Of a DNA stretch of 64,000 nucleotides, positions 45,701 to 57,100 are shown one piece after another. Under the pieces are notes generated by a model. The model searched no databases. It was not told where the DNA came from and worked only from the letters and a program-made list of their open reading frames with translations. This DNA comes from Torreya grandis (lineage: Eukaryota > Streptophyta > Pinopsida > Cupressales > Taxaceae), in the NCBI GenBank assembly GCA_037957365.1, contig JARHVA010005354.1, positions 368,501 through 432,500 of the forward strand. Direction: 5' to 3'. Every line of letters begins with the position of its first letter. Within the stretch, counting starts at the first letter, position 1. Position numbers and translations under genes: made by a program.

Positions 45701-46140
45701 GTAGATAACCAACCTCTTCCTCTTGAGTTCCCTGATGTGTCTATCATGACCCTCTCTTAGGTAGACTTTACCTATCAATTCACCATGTTTTTCAATGGTT
45801 TTAAGTTTTAGTGTGGTGGAGGAGATGCTATCATCCTTATTTGCTTTGATGGTGAACCTCTCTACCTTTGTCCTTCAAGATTGATTTTGAGTTCACCAAC
45901 AATATGGTTGGGTATGAAGCCCTAATGATAGGCCTTCAGACTACCTTAGCCCTAAGAGTCAAAATGATCAATATCTTTGGTAACTCCTAACTTATGGTAA
46001 ATCAAATAAATGGCTCTTATCAGTGTAAGAATGATGTCTTGCGATAGTACAAGCAACTAGTTAATGAACTCCTAGCATCATGCAAACACTACCACATCCA
46101 TTCAACCTTGTGATCTACTAACAAGTTCACTAACACCATG
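45701..46140 (+). pseudogene. gypsy-G extra (archaeal-type-like) RNase H
   Basis: FTMFFNGFKF (about 45778-45810) where relatives have FDG (the Asp is Asn here), CGGGDAIILICFDGEPLYL, then in a shifted frame FTNNMVGYEALMIGLQTTLALRVKMINIFGNS with the Glu, and NGSYQCKNDVLRxYKQLVNELLASCKHYHIHS. This is the second RNase H of Tat-lineage elements, lying after the ordinary RNase H and before integrase. Confidence 0.85.
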
Positions 46141-46299
46141 CCTTACCTTGCCTCTTAGATCTTGTCTACAACCTAAGACTCTAAGTTTTTTTTTTATCAT
46201 TATCCATGTACTTACCCAACCTTCATATGTCAAACTAGATTCTCCCACCATTTTCAATGTGGAGGAAACCCAACCTAACCTTTGGTATCAACAGAACTT

Positions 46300-47545
46300 C
46301 AACTATCTTAACCTTGGAATAATTCCTTATGTCCTCTATAGGAATGCTATAATATAATTTATTTATAATAACTCATGCTATACCATTATGGGCAGAATTT
46401 TTTATAAGCATGACTTTGATGGCCTCCTCTTCCATTGCTTGCATAGTTAAGAAGCCTCTCACACTATCAAGGAAATACATGATGGAATCTATGGAGGATA
46501 CTTTAATGGCCTTATTATAGATAAATTAATCCTTTGCCTTAGCTATTATTATCCTACCATTAACCAATATTGTTGTGATTACATGAAAAAGTGTGTCAAG
46601 TATCAATAATATGGTAATTTGCATCACATACCTAGCCATGGTCTTTGTGTTTTTATCAATTTTTGGCCCTTATCACAATGGGTTCTAGACCTTATTGGTG
46701 AAATTAACCCCCATTCCTCATATAAAAACCAATTTATCATCATTGTGACTAAGTATTTTATGCAGTGGGTAGAGGCAATCCCTATAAACTTGACCAAAGA
46801 TGAAAAGATTGTCAACATTATTAACCATCATATCACCTAGCGCTTCAGTGTTCCTCATAATATTATCATTGATAATTGTAAATAATTTAAGAATAAGTAA
46901 GTCCAAGGCCTATGTGATGCATTTAAAATTAATTTAAGCTTCTCCTTACCCTATCACTCCCAAGCAAATGAACAAGCTGAAGCCTCTAACAAAACCCTTA
47001 ATAACATGCTAACTAAAATGGTCAATGCATCTAGTCAAGATCGGTATTTTCACATCCCCTTCACCTTGTGGATGTATTGTAATAGCATTAGAACCCTTAT
47101 AGGTGATACACCCTTTTATTTTTTGTTTGGAGTAGAGGCCATATTTACTCTTAAACTCCAAATCCCCTTTTTTGTATATCTTTACAAGAGCTTATTTCAA
47201 AGGATGATTATCATCAGTACCATTTACCCTAGCTTGAGATACTTGATGAGCATTGCCTAGAAGCCCTTACCCATATCCATGTATATCAAGAGTGTGTCAA
47301 GTGTGTCTATAACAAACACCTTAAATTATGAGAGTTTAATATCAAAGACCTTGTCCTAAAGTAAAACCAATATGCTACTAATATAGATAAAAATAAGTGG
47401 GGAAAGATTTATTTCAATTAGCTTAGACCTTATATCATAACCCATAAGTATGGATCAGGAGCTTACTAGTTGTCTTCTCTCAAAGGACACCCAGAACTTG
47501 AACTCCTCAATTCTTCACATCTATGTTATTTCTTTTGTTAAAATG
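46300..47545 (+). pseudogene. gypsy-G integrase
   Basis: Zinc domain: HDGIYGGYFNGLIIDKLIL with YYYPTI, then CCDYMKKCVKYQ (46470-46605). Core: LDLIGEI with the first Asp (about 46690), KYFMQWVEAIPIN, IIDNCK with the second Asp (about 46870), and QANEQAEASNKTLNN with the Glu (about 46963-47005). Tail: LWMYCNSIRTLIGDTPFYFLFGVEA and, after frameshifts, ITHKYGSGAY and PELELLNSSHL near 47440-47520. The three catalytic acids are visible, but stops interrupt the frame at least seven times. Confidence 0.9.
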
Positions 47546-49100
47546 GATCAAGCTCACATTTTGTCTAAATTAATTTCATCCCTTGCTAACTACCCACATT
47601 CCATCTCCCTATTTTAGGGGCAACTGATTAAAAATAAATCATGTGATGATCTATCACTAACATAGCTTTATCTTAAATAATTGGTATCATAGATCTATTT
47701 ACAACATGGTTTTCATGGTACTTTCCACCCCTTTATAGGATGTATTCCCATGATCATTGTCACTTAGACCTTTTCACACCTAATCAAACTTCTTGTGCTT
47801 CTATTTTTGCCTTCATAAAGGTGAACCACTAAGCTAGCCTAAGTAATTTTATGTCAAGCAAAATCAAAACAAACTAACAAAATTCCTATCACCATTAATT
47901 GTGGGTCATTCCTAGCATTCACAGACTACTCCCTTGAAGGATAACTGTCAAAAATTTATTTGAAATTACCAAAAATTTAAGGTAGACTACTCCCTTGAAG
48001 GACAACCATAAAAAATCATTAAAAAAAGCACATAAACTTACACCACTCCCTTTAAGGATGGTTGAGTAAGCATTGGTCAAAAGCATAGCAATTTCTTGGA
48101 AGCTTCCTGAATTGATTAGCTTTGCATATACAACAATTAGTAAAATACCCATTATCAAAATCATAGTAAAATCAAGAAAATTTTGAAAGCCACAATTGGC
48201 TCTCAAACAACATAATAAGGTGGAAGACACAATCTAATTTCACAATTATAATTCCCGCATCGATTAGTCTACACAATATTGACTTAGGCTTGTTTATCCT
48301 AGTTCTTTGGAAAATTACATAAGAGGCATGCTAGTCTCATGAGAAGGTTCCATTTTCACCCATTTCCCCTTTATGCTATATGCAAAAGATTCTAAAGATT
48401 ACTTGACATTATGTGGTCCAAACACTTTTTAACCTACTGATGTACACTCATGAAAAGCATTTGAAGGGCTTGTGCTTATTAAGCCAATCTAACTTTGGTT
48501 TTATTTTAAATCCTTGTCAATAATGAAGCATCATGCCTTCTTCTTACCCTATCATGATTAGTTGATGTTTTCATTATGATGGTTGTCTCTTGATTATATT
48601 CTTTAGTATCTTATCTAGTTTTATTAAATTATAAATACCTCATTTTTTTTAATCCTAAAAATTAACAACAATCATAAGCATAACTATACCATGCATGATA
48701 ATCACATCCATAAGCAATTAAACTAATCAAATATTTTCCACCACACATATAAATATAATGAAATCCAAATGTTCACTAAAAATTAGCATGTTACAAGAAA
48801 TTAGGAAGCATAAGCATATATCAAAGCCATCTCATGCCTAACAAGCCTACGCCAGTGTCTAACAAGTCAGCCATAACATAACCATAATCCATGATTAAAT
48901 ACAACCATCAACATGAGCATAAATAACCATAATATATATAAACTGATGAGTCAAATAACATAATAATGTGTACAAACTAGATTAACATGCCTCTCTCTCA
49001 ATAATATACGTCTCTCCAGATCATCTCATAAGCTAGAATCAAAATGATATACAAAATGTCATAATATAGCTATATCTATGCCCTAGGGGCACCACTTCCT
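47546..49100 (+). other. gypsy-G 3' region, first part
   Basis: Non-coding on the plus strand. Three degenerate tandem units start at 47924, 47985 and about 48041, each beginning (G)AC(T)ACTCCCTTGAAGGA or a close variant, period 56-61 bases. The rest shows nothing I recognise. The minus-strand ORF 48230-47919 overlaps these repeats and is probably accidental. Confidence 0.5.
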
Positions 49101-50640
49101 CCTAGAGAACCATTGGATCCTAGTGTATTCCCACCTACTATACCTATCGATCCAACACCTATCCCTATCCATCTAGATACAAACCCTACCCACTAACTTG
49201 GGGTTACCAAAACTACCCCACCTACTAATCTGGCTCTATACTCACCCCATTAAAGCTCATCTAGACACTATGTAAGTACAATAGCCTTGTAACACCATAG
49301 CTCCTCTATTGTAGCTAGGTATCATGATGTAGGAGTAAAACCTGATGACACCACCCATCCTTATATTGCCCCTCCTCCCCTCTACCTTAAAGAGTCCCTC
49401 TCCTAAGTATCCAAACTTATATAGGTCTTGGCCTAATCCCTCTCACCTATGATAGTAGCAAGCTGACCCTATAAGGTCACAACTTGACCTTGTAGTGTGA
49501 TAATCTAGCCTTCTAACATGGCCACCTATCCTTGTAATACCTATACTTATCCCTATGTAGTGGCTAAAGCCACCCCTACCTATCAATCATGACCCATTAG
49601 ATCCATGGACATTAGCCTCACACCTCCATCATCTCCACCAATGTCTATAGCTACATATATTGGTTGATACCATTCCATGTACCTATCTACAAACGCAAAA
49701 TAATCTATTGGTGCCCTATTGGGTATCTCTTAAAACTTGAGTAAGGTAGGTAAAGTATGTGGTTCTAGCATCAAAATCCTAGAGTCCTCTCTCCTACACT
49801 AGGGGAATGGACCTAGGATTCCCTATACTAGGCCAAACTCTCAACATACCCTATCAAATAAAATCATCTCCACCTCTCCATCTTGTCTACTAAGTATCCA
49901 TCTATAGCTCTATAGTGAGAGTGTTTATCTCTTATATCTTGGCCATATCAAGAACTAGACATATGTTATCCATGTGATATCTCCTATCACTAGTGCACCT
50001 AGTGCACCCTTGAACCACTCCATGTCATGAGCACCACCCCCTACACCTAATGCAAAATATTCAACCCTCCATCATATGAATTCAATGGGAAAATATATCT
50101 ATGTAAAGCTAACCCATGACAATCTATCAGTTAGGAAGTCCAAATAAAGTAACCACAATCATGAGCATGGTCATGAGTCTCCTCTTACCTAAATCCCTCT
50201 CATACAACATAGTATACCTAAATCCCCTGGCATGCCATCAGACCTAATCACTCTCATATCCATATAATATCTTGACATGATTATCCTACTCTCATTTTAT
50301 GTTGTATATTAGATCACTAGGGAGTGGAAGTTGAGTGATCCTATGAATATCCTTGAGGAAAATAGTCATCTCCCTAGTTGATAGTAGGAAGGTTTTATTA
50401 GCAGGATCCCATCTCTTAATTAGTGCTATGATTATGGATGCATCTTGAGTCACATGATGATAGTGCCTTATTACTCCTATCCCCACCTCCTCCATGTGGG
50501 CCCAGTCAGTTGGGGTCATCCCTTGATAAATCTTGGTAAAGATACACAACATGAATTCATACATCTAGGTCTATTTCCTAGCCTACATGAAGTCAAAAGT
50601 ATAGCTTATTCACCTGCACTAGTAGGTTTACCTTAACCTT
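49101..50640 (-). pseudogene. Antisense plant-mobile-domain (PMD) pseudogene inside gypsy-G
   Basis: On the minus strand, opposite to the element, 50564-50292 reads MTPTDWAHMEEVGIGVIRHYHHV and then IIIALIKRWDPANKTFLLSTREMTIFLKDIHRITQLPL. The pattern 'L(V/I)(E/K)RWDPxxxTFxLPxxEMTxTLEDVxxILxLP' is diagnostic of the plant mobile domain, found in MAIN/MAIL-type plant proteins and in ORFs of mobile elements. Further down (50190-49900) LLYERDLG-like, MIVVTLFGLPN and RRYHMDNICLVLDMA follow. At 49570-49450 a repeated (L/V)xGQV pattern suggests a coiled coil. Many TAG stops at Gln positions. It could be an element-borne extra ORF rather than a recent host capture. Confidence 0.78.
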
Positions 50641-50790
50641 TGCAAGATTGACCTATTCCCTTGTTTAGCCTACCCATCTACCTACTAACGTTGCCCTATA
50701 GACCTACCTTGCTAACCTAGGCCTAACATGTAAGCTTTCCACTTACCCCAAACTTTTAAAACACTTGTCAAAAGATTCTCTATCCTTATT

Positions 50791-50887
50791 GACCACTGAT
50801 AGTTATGGTGACCATCGATGATCGGGTACCCATATTTTCTAAGGTGTTAACCATTAATGATTAGACCTAATTATCGATGGTCATTGT
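50791..50887 (+). repeat. 19-bp repeat cluster, internal copy 1 of gypsy-G
   Basis: Units at 50791, 50810, (one decayed), 50849 and 50869; second unit starts GACCATCGATGATC, last is AATTATCGATGGTCATTGT. Confidence 0.85.
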
Positions 50888-51442
50888 GTGAATTTCATGA
50901 TTATAATGTCCAAACTCAAGATACCCCCAAAACCTATCCAAATGTCATCTAAACCCTCTAATTATCTAACCTCACTCCTCTACCCACCCCAACTCACCTA
51001 TCCACCTGATTGATTATCACTTTCACCCATCCATTTACCTGAATTTCACATAAACCTTACCTAGGGCACAACAAACCCAAATTGAGAAATTTAAACCTAC
51101 ATTGACCCCCCAGCCTAATGTAATTACCAAATTCATGCTGATCTATCAAAATCAAGACACCCCCTACCTCATTTCATGACCTCTGTCATGGATTCACCCA
51201 TAGACCTGCTCATCCTCACCCACATCCATGTGCTCCCTACACCTTAATTGGTCAACACAATCCACCTTAGCTCAATGTCAACCATCCAAATTAGTGACCA
51301 CTTAATCAATCCCCCTCAAAAAATGCTTCCACCATAAAACACCAAAAACTAAAGCTCAAAGTCAACCTAAAGCATAAGTAACAAATGGTAAAAAGTGATT
51401 CACTTTTCACTTTTCATCACCAATTTTTTAGTGTTTTACCTT

Positions 51443-51509
51443 GACTATTGACAGTCAAGATGACCATCAATGGTCACCCTTGGGGACCTTGACCATCGAT
51501 AGTTAAGTG
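51443..51509 (+). repeat. 19-bp repeat cluster, internal copy 2 of gypsy-G
   Basis: Units at 51443, 51462 and 51491 (GACTATTGACAGTCAAGAT, GACCATCAATGGTCACCC, GACCATCGATAGTTAAG), the last two separated by a ten-base insertion. Confidence 0.8.
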
Positions 51510-52425
51510 TCCCATTTTATTGCTTCTATCTAGGTAACCCCCCATTTTTAGCATAACTCAACCATTTCTCACCCACCCATGGAGTCTACCTTCTCCACCC
51601 ACCTTAATTACCTTGTCACCTTGTCATTGGTACATTTTGGCCTAACTAACATGTATTTTATAACACGTTTTTCCTAGTCTTTTGATTGAAATGACAACAT
51701 TACCATGTTGACCCTTTTGAACTTGCACCACCTCAGGCTTACTTAACCTGCTTATGTCTTTTTAGGAGCACTTCCTACCTTAGATACTTATGACACTTGA
51801 CCTATTCGTGGTTTCATTAGGAGTAGATCTTGCCTTGGATGCCCACTAGAAACACTAACCTTGTATAGGAGAATGATAGATGTACCCAACCATCATGCTT
51901 AAATGTGGTCATGCAGTACACTAGTCACTTATCCCTTGGCACTGACCTTTATTGTTATCAACCATGGAAACTTTATCTTTGCATGATCTTGGTTATCACA
52001 CCTTTTGTCATACTTTGTATGCCTATTTGAACTTTAGTTCCAAACCTCTCATCTACCATTAGAATGTCCACGTTTGTCCTCACATTCATCTACCTTGTCA
52101 AACCTATACCTAATTTTTCTTCACCTTATTTCTTCTTGATTTGAGGGGGAACACCTCCTCCCATACTTGGGGTAATTAGCAAACCTTTGACCTAGCAATC
52201 CATTTTTGTTTTGGAGCTTATTGATTTAAGATGCATAATAAAAAGGGGGAAAATGTAGACACTATAAATCTGTACACCATAATTTTAAATGTCATAATTC
52301 CCCTAGACCACCTTGGGATCCCCTTGGGACCATTTGACCCTCTAATCCTTAACAAAGTTTACCCATAGTTAGTTTGGCTAAACTAACTTAACCTAACCTT
52401 TTACATATTTTTACCTTTCACCCTC

Positions 52426-52482
52426 GACCACCAATGGTCAGGTTGACTATCGATGGTCACCTTGATCATCGATGGTTAGGGT
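52426..52482 (+). repeat. 19-bp tandem repeat, three units (3' LTR of gypsy-G)
   Basis: Units at 52426, 52445 and 52464 in exact register: GACCACCAATGGTCAGGTT, GACTATCGATGGTCACCTT, GATCATCGATGGTTAGGGT. Confidence 0.93.
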
Positions 52483-53004
52483 CCACCTCTTTAACCAAGA
52501 GAATGCAAACTACCCACCTTGCTTTTCTAAAAATAAGTTGTCTAAATGTTTTGTGAGCTATTACATGGATTATTTATAATTAGATGGCCCAGTTTAACCT
52601 TCATTTCCACCTCTTTATTGTGCCTATAATAAGAGAGGAGCTTTAAGGTGAAATCCATCTAAAATTATTATCAAGAGCTTATGCATTCAAGAGTTTCTTT
52701 CTTTCAGGTAAATCGCCATTAACAATCTAGTATTTCAATAATCATATTAGAGACTCAACTTCCCACCATCTTTGCACCAAGTTTTTAGGTACCATTACTA
52801 TGTTAGAACCAAGCTATATTCCACCAATAGGTTTACTACCTCAACCATCCACTCAATCAAAATTTGTTAAAACAAGTACTTATTTCTCAGTATTCATTTA
52901 CTTTATTTCCATTTCACAATCAACCCAGGTTTTACCCATCTCTCAAAATCCATCTTTTAGATCTCATCAATTAGAATCTTTAACAACCTATATCTATACA
53001 TAAT

Positions 53005-53080
53005 AACCATTGATGGTTGACTCAACTATTGATGGTATATCCAACTACCGATGATCATCCCAACCATCGATGGTCACTAT
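53005..53080 (+). repeat. 19-bp tandem repeat, four units (3' LTR of gypsy-G)
   Basis: Units at 53005, 53024, 53043 and 53062 in exact register; last unit AACCATCGATGGTCACTAT. Corresponds to the five-unit cluster at 37789-37883 in the 5' LTR, so unit number changed between the two LTRs. Confidence 0.93.
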
Positions 53081-53600
53081 GGTAGTGAAAATTGCTAAGC
53101 TAATTCTACCTACCTATACCCAATCAAACCTAGTTTTTTATGTCCATACTTATTCATATACCCCTTTTTAATTTTGTAAAGCATACCCCAACCCTCTAGC
53201 ACTAGTAATAATTAGTTTATCACTAATTTAATCATTTCTAGTCTATTTTATTAACAAGCATTGCTCATATTCAATTTTAGTACCTTTGGCTTATTGACAC
53301 AAGTACCTTCCTTTCTATTTTATAAACTTAATTTTTTAAAACATGTAGATTGATAACCCCTAAGGAAGCTTTTGCTTCTAGAATATAGCTATCACTAGGC
53401 AATTCACTCAACTATTTGTCTAAAAAATAAGTTTGCTTTAGTGATTTATTATCTATAGGTCATCCTCCCAAGCCAAAGTGGAGCTCTTAACAATATTCTG
53501 ATTTCAATGCATACACAATCAAATAGGTTTTTTAACCATACTCATACTTAGTTTCTTCTTTTCCCTCTTTTCAATAATAAGCAAGAAATTTATTGAAACA

Positions 53601-56600
53601 CTTGACTCCTATTATCTATTAAAATAATATCTCTAGTAAGATTAACAATATGGATACTACCAAGATAACCTTGAAACTATCAAAGTCATGATATTGTTGA
53701 AGGCCTAAACCCTACTAAAACCCTTAACTATTAATTGTTTATGGGAAATATTGTAATTGGTTTCTATAAAATCATGATTACAATATTGTGACTATCAAGG
53801 CAATACCATGATTCACCTATACATGTCAAAATTTTATAAATTTGAACTTAGATCTTCATCTAGTTGGTCTTACAATCAATCAAATCACTTCCATCAATGG
53901 TGATAGATTGAATAAGGGAGGTTTCTCCCACTAAGGTTGTCAAAATGTGCACCAAATTTTAGGTTCAAACAATATTATCTAAAATATAAATAAATCCCAA
54001 AACTTAATAGAAATAATATGAATGGATAGAAGAATTAAATCAAAACAAATGAAACATTCTTACCATCCTTTTTACCTCTTCATGCCTCCATTCCAATACT
54101 TTCACTTGAATGACTTGATATCAAATATTTGGGATGTTGAATTTATTTGATACCTCTTAACAATGGCTTCTAATGCTTGAGTGAATTAGATAATGGCTTG
54201 TATGAGAGATATAAGGCTATTATGTATGAAATAAAAGATCTTTATGGCTTGCTAGATGATTTTAAAATAGTCCTGGCCATTGCCCAATCATAATCTTTTA
54301 TAGGAAAAATGGAAGAAATTTTGAAGAATTTTAAATTATTATAAGTCTCTAGTTTAGAGAATTCTAGAGACTTGGAGGAGATTCTCTATAGGTTTATGGG
54401 ATAATGAAGGGAATTATATAGGGATTAATGAGGTTTAGGTTTCATAGGGTTGTAGGAATGGCTAGGGTGACTAGGGTGGTAGGTGGATAAATATGAATTT
54501 TAAACTATCAAGTGGGTTTAGGGAGTAGGTTAGTAGATAATAGGTCTTATTAGGGGTTTAATGAGATAATTAATTTTTATTAGGATGGGATAAAGTTTTA
54601 TGGGATATCGGAATGGGATGGGGATTATTAAGCTATAGTTATCTTGGTTAAGAGAAATAGGAATTAGGCTAAATTAGTGGGAATTAGTATAATTAGTGGG
54701 ATGATCATAATTTAGTGCATACACCCATATCTATATTATCACTCACCCTTTAGTGAAAGATATAATCTAAGATCTATGTAAAAAATGGGAATGGATAATA
54801 GTGATGGAGTATTTGTGGCTAGGTAGCAAGGTTGATATGATATAAAGGTTGATGGGACTGATAACCAAACTAGATTTCAAATTACCAAGGGATATTCCTG
54901 TAATAATAATGTCACATAATTTTACATGATACCATAATTATTACTATATTTAAATAATTAATTAGGGTTAATCTGGATAAAAGAGATTGATTACCTTTAC
55001 TAAATGGGATATTTCATGATGTAATGTTGTATAGACACCATGAGTACATGTTGGAATTGGGAGATGCGGAAGGAGGTTGATTACATCATGATGAAGCATA
55101 TGAAGCATGTGATAATGCATATGCGAAATTCCTAATGTTTAATAAGATAGAAAAAGGTGGTGGCATGGATAGAGAAGCCATTACAATCACCATCATGTAT
55201 CATTGTATTCATGTTCAACATCAACTTATCTTTATAGATTTAGGTGTATATTCTATCATGGGAAAGTGATGAGATAGGCAATGATAGTTTCCATCTATTT
55301 GCTTCATGATTCCACCATCCTTGAGTGCCTAATACTATTTTTATAGTATGCATGATACATCCTACAACAACTATAGGTCAGTTTGTAGCAACAAAACTGG
55401 TATCCTATAGAAAATTACTTGTGAATTATGGTTGCCCAAAAAGGGATAAAATAACTATTTAAGGTACAAGAAGGGATGATGATCAAGAGGGAGTTTGGAA
55501 AGGACATTTTTATTACCTTGATTTGATTTTCTCTTTATTGTTTCATTTTTTTTGTTTTTTAATTTTTGCGTCCTTAGATGGTCAATAAGCTAATTTTCCA
55601 TCAAGGATTTTTATATACAGATATTGGCCAACTAGGGACTAGTTTTCTAACCAACATCTATCAATAATGTCTAGAGGTTTTCATTTCTAATATTTTTACA
55701 TCATTTTTGACCTTAAATTATAAACTAAATAAATTGATTAATTAGAGTGTTTACTAATCCTACAACGAGCCAAAAATATGTATGGCTGGTGTTTTATTAT
55801 TTTTGAAATATTGGAGTTATATTCCTAAATAATAAATGGGCTGAGAAATGTGAATCAGTGAATAAATATGTAATAATTAACCTAATAATTTGTGTAAATA
55901 TATTATACTTTTGCCTTTTCTAAATATAGTAAGAAATGAGAGAGATTATAACATAGCTTATTCTGGTTGATCTGGACTGAGACAAGGTCTGATACTAGAG
56001 GAGCATGACTAAAAAACAGTAAAAAATAGATCTTGGGACTTCATTTTTTGGGTTAGATAGGAGTGCCACAAATAGGACACCCTATTATTCAGCATTGTAG
56101 TCCTATTTTGATGCTATTGTCCTAAGGCTAAGAACTTACTGGGTTTTGTTTAGGATGCCTATGTTACCCTATCACTAAAATTTTAGGGTTTGAGACCTCA
56201 TAGAGCTCAGTATATGCCTATTTTAATCTTTAAAACTCTTAAGAGCTCCTAGTGCTTGAAATTAAATGCAAACTTGGGAAAGAGAGAGAAGGGGTTAGTG
56301 TGTAAAGGATATACTGGACACACTTCACACCTTGTGTGTGAGAATGCTACTTACATACCAATACTTTGAAGAGGGATCAAACTAATGCAGTTATCCCATT
56401 GAAGTATTTAGTGCAATTTGTGTATGATAAATATAACTAGAATATAAAATTGGGTGTGCTTCAGTTGACTATGGACTGGTGCAATGACTTGAGTAGGGTT
56501 TGAATAATATTGGAAGATTGTATGTAAAGAATGGGAAGGAGTGCTTGAATGTACTTGTATTCTTACATCTCTTTTGTAAATGAGTGTCAACCCTTCTAAA

Positions 56601-57100
56601 TGGACTTAGAATGGCCTTTTATATGGGAACAAATGATCATGGGTTAAATGAATTCATGTGAGGATGATAGGGAAAGAGATATGGAAATGAAAGAATCTGA
56701 TCCTTGGAGGCCAAAATGAGCTTGGACAACAACATTAAAAATAGGACACCCTAAATTCTAGTGCTTCTGTCCTATTTGAGTGCTATTGTCATTAGGAGAT
56801 GAGACTTAGGGGGATAGATCGAGGCTTGAGGGGGCTACTTGGGTTTCAAAAATATAAGTTTTGGAAGCTATGGATGACTGGGAATCAGTGAATGTAGTAG
56901 CCTAGAAGGATTATGTGAACCAATAGGAAGACCTATGGATCAGGTGTCTTTGTCATAGTGAAGTTGTAAAATTTCACATTTTATATGACTACAACTGGAT
57001 AGGCTAACATAAAGTACTTACCCTTTTTCAATGGAGACAAATGGTATATTATAATATCATGTTGATGTAGAATCAAGATCTCTAGAGGCATGAGAGGAAG
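53601..57100. other. Unassigned DNA between gypsy-G and gypsy-H
   Basis: No protein domain recognised. 54400-54760 is C-poor like 34500-36600. On the minus strand 53945-53925 reads TTTTGACAACCTTAGTGGGAG, a weak PBS-like sequence. 56060-56140 and 56745-56820 resemble each other (ATAGGACACCCTA ... GTCCTATTT). About 56310-56400 resembles 4930-5050. The 3' LTR of gypsy-H (minus) should lie somewhere in the right part of this stretch. Confidence 0.4.

Larger units (their letters stand above)
50641..52253 (+). other. gypsy-G 3' region, second part, with polypurine tract
   Basis: Non-coding. Carries two clusters of the 19-bp palindromic repeat (50791-50887 and 51443-51509). The purine tract AAAAAGGGGGAAAA (52240-52253) abuts the 3' LTR and would prime plus-strand cDNA. 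Confidence 0.8.
37490..53600 (+). mobile_element. gypsy-G: Ty3/gypsy Tat-like element, 16 kb, with antisense captured gene
   Basis: Truncated 5' LTR (37490-38402), PBS, gag with two zinc knuckles, protease, RT, RNase H, extra RNase H, integrase on the plus strand, a 4.7-kb 3' region with an antisense plant-mobile-domain pseudogene, polypurine tract and full 3' LTR (52254-53600). LTRs differ at about 10% in a 133-base sample. The size and layout match large Tat-lineage elements. All frames are broken. Confidence 0.9.
52254..53600 (+). repeat. gypsy-G 3' LTR, full length
   Basis: 1,347 bases from TGTAGACAC to TTGAAACA (TG...CA). Directly preceded by the polypurine tract. Contains two 19-bp repeat clusters (52426-52482 and 53005-53080); only the second has a partner in the truncated 5' LTR. 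Confidence 0.92.
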
